Shown: positions 62,442-64,000 of the stretch, piece after piece | How positions within the stretch are numbered: position 1 is the first letter of the stretch | Layout of the letters: each line of letters starts with the position of its first letter | NCBI GenBank assembly: GCA_963210315.1 | Contig: OY723256.1 | Location: 744,001 to 808,000 of the forward strand | From: Rhynchopus euleeides | Taxonomy: Eukaryota; Euglenozoa; Diplonemea; Diplonemida; Diplonemidae | Direction: 5' to 3' | DNA: 64,000 nt | Notes under the pieces: model-generated | What the model saw: only the letters and a program-made list of their open reading frames with translations | Databases searched by the model: none | What the model was told of the DNA's origin: nothing | Program-made: the position numbers and the translations under genes

Positions 62442-63495
62442 CCCAAAGCAGGCGCGGTTAATCTGGGGGTGTGGTGTGGTTTGAAGAGCCTCTACGCCGA
62501 ATCACAGAATCAGCAACTGAGCCACCCAAACCCCAAGGGCCCGCTGTGGCAACTGCAAGCTGCACGTGGGAGGGGCGGGGTGTTTCCGGGCTGCACATCT
62601 CTCCTGCAATGTGCCGCTGCACCACACGCCAACACCCTTCTGTTGCAGGAATGCAACTACAGGGGCTGGCACAGCCTAAGCACTGCACATCCCCCACCTC
62701 CGGCCATTAGTCACCCACAAACCCAGAGGCTCTCTCTCACTGAAACAACAGCACGTACGACGCAAGCCAGCACGGGCTATCTGGGCCGTATCTGTGCAAC
62801 ACTACAGACCCGCCACTCCAACCACTACTCCGCCCAGCCGAGGACCTGGTGGCAGTGCCGCCACCTCAGGTTGCGCCACGAAAAGAAGGGCTACGAGGCT
62901 GGGGGAGTCACAGGCGAGTCTGCTGGGAAAGAACCAGAACCAGCTCCATCGCAGGCCACAGGTAACACAGGGCAGAGCGAGGCAAGTCGACAAGTGTCGC
63001 CTTCGCCAGACCGTATGCTCGTTTGAAGAAGAGGGATCGTGACGTGGTCCAGTTGGGGGAGGGGGGGGTGGACAACAGTCAGAGTGTTTACGATGAGGGG
63101 GTGGGGACAGGGGGGGGTGATCCGTTTTGAGCAGGATGCTGAAAGGCGTCGGGGGAAGTCAGGAGCAGCCCTTGGGCAGAAAGTGTAAAAGCAAAGTCCG
63201 AGGCCGCAGGGGGAGGGGATGCCAGGTTCTCCTCCAGGCACTTCTGGAGGGGGTGGGGGGTGTTGCCACGATACAGGTTTTGCACATTCCACTTCCTGTT
63301 CAATGTTGGGGTGATTGGGGACTCGGCTCTGAGCCAGTTCGGAACCCCCCTCCCCCCGACCTTCGCGCGATAATTATTGATTTTTCGCCAAGAAAAACAG
63401 AGGGGGTGGTTGATTGTCGAAAGTGAAAGCACACAGGAGCGAAAAACGTTTCAGCTTCGGCAGAGAACATGACGGCAGAATCCCACCCCCCCTCT
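62442..63495. other. Intergenic spacer, no gene seen
   Basis: About 1 kb between the hydrolase start and the beta-helix stop. Short G-runs occur near 63058-63068 and 63110-63118. No supportable gene. Confidence 0.55.
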
Positions 63496-64000
63496 TCACC
63501 CATGCATCTGCGAGAGCATGTAGATGAGCTTATCAGCCAGACACTGGACCTCCTGCTGCCGCGCGATGTTGCCGCAGATCTCAGCGCCCCCCCTGCCCAT
63601 ACCCCCGAGGGATAACGCAACTCCGATGTTGACCGAATCTGTCTGGGTCTGCCAGCCGACAAGCGAGTTGTCGATAACACGCCCTTGGAAACCAGCATCC
63701 TTGATGCAGATCGCGGAGCTTCCGGCAACCTCCTGGAAGCGGTGTATCGTATTCTCGTGGATGTGGGCGACACAGTCTGATCCAGGGATGCTGATGGCGG
63801 TGAAGGCATACCCCTCGAAGGTGTTGTAGTCCACCGTCGCCGTGGATCGCTTCGACAGATGCACGCCCGAAGAGTTCCCTCCCTTGAAAGCGTTGGACGT
63901 GATGTAGGCGTGCCCCCTGGAGGCAACCTCGATGTCAGAGTCTTCGTTCCCCCAGAACTCGTTGTCTTCGAAGTGGGCGTGACTCCCCTCCGTCACGCAG
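63496..64000 (-). CDS. Right-handed parallel beta-helix protein (C-terminal part, runs off right edge)
   Basis: The last 167 or so residues of a gene whose 5' part lies beyond base 64000. The stop is at 63496-63498. Short repeats of about 22-24 residues recur: NEFWGNEDSDIEVASRGHAYI, NAFKGGNSSGVHLSKRSTAT, NTFEGYAFTAISIPGSDCVA and NTIHRFQEVAGSSAICIKDA. Each has an Asn turn followed by a G/S-rich strand, the pattern of pectate-lyase-fold (PbH1) helices. Many such proteins bind or cut polysaccharide, but no catalytic residues are identifiable in this part, and non-enzymatic F-box-type (FBXO11/CASH) helices share the pattern. Confidence 0.75.
   Translation of the reverse strand, partial: CVTEGSHAHFEDNEFWGNEDSDIEVASRGHAYITSNAFKGGNSSGVHLSKRSTATVDYNTFEGYAFTAISIPGSDCVAHIHENTIHRFQEVAGSSAICIKDAGFQGRVIDNSLVGWQTQTDSVNIGVALSLGGMGRGGAEICGNIARQQEVQCLADKLIYMLSQMHG

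Noticed and set aside
1-64000. Bacterial origin for the window, given RhmD and CocE-like genes
   Set aside because: Spliceosomal introns and MPP10, MAD2 and CCDC22 show it is eukaryotic nuclear DNA.

Overview
This window is nuclear DNA of a GC-rich protist. Four genes carry spliceosomal introns, and all ten introns I could place start with GTAT. Every host gene I recognise (MPP10, MAD2, CCDC22, a small-TIM-like protein, a PPR protein, an astacin protease, tyrosinase, L-rhamnonate dehydratase, a CocE/PepX-like hydrolase, a coiled-coil protein and a beta-helix protein) lies on the minus strand. One-way gene order over 64 kb, few introns, a bacterial-type sugar-acid dehydratase ending in a peroxisome/glycosome signal (AKL), and tyrosine-recombinase (YR) retroelements together suggest a euglenozoan, perhaps a diplonemid. 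That placement is inference; no spliced leader or rRNA gene is in the window.

Layout. 1-2366: a partial recent copy of the tyrosinase/CCDC22 region found again at 16238-20805. About 2369-8706: a YR retroelement (D2) sitting at the broken edge of that copy. 8707-12300: repeat-rich DNA with a hAT transposase remnant and a cluster of GTCGAC palindromes. 12302-13654: L-rhamnonate dehydratase. 15665-17068: full tyrosinase. 18043-20246: a non-autonomous hAT element with a palindromic element nested in its right end; the other copy of the duplication keeps the empty site.

20493-32568: CCDC22, whose first intron is about 9.9 kb and holds a GGGGTGA minisatellite, a YR retroelement (D1), a solo terminal unit of the same family, and an apparently intact hAT transposon. 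33687-43161: small TIM-like gene, MAD2 and MPP10, with two inverted-repeat elements between or inside them. 44144-53011: PPR, coiled-coil and astacin genes. 53141-58188: a third YR retroelement (D3) with very clear split direct repeats. 60762-64000: a secreted alpha/beta hydrolase and the end of a beta-helix gene that runs off the window.

The genes are not one pathway. They look like unrelated housekeeping and secreted-enzyme genes in a single transcription unit direction, with transposons filling intergenic DNA and large introns. The most notable structures are the YR retroelement whose A/B junction is GGGG and which sits in a G-rich minisatellite, and the filled/empty hAT site between the two duplicated segments.
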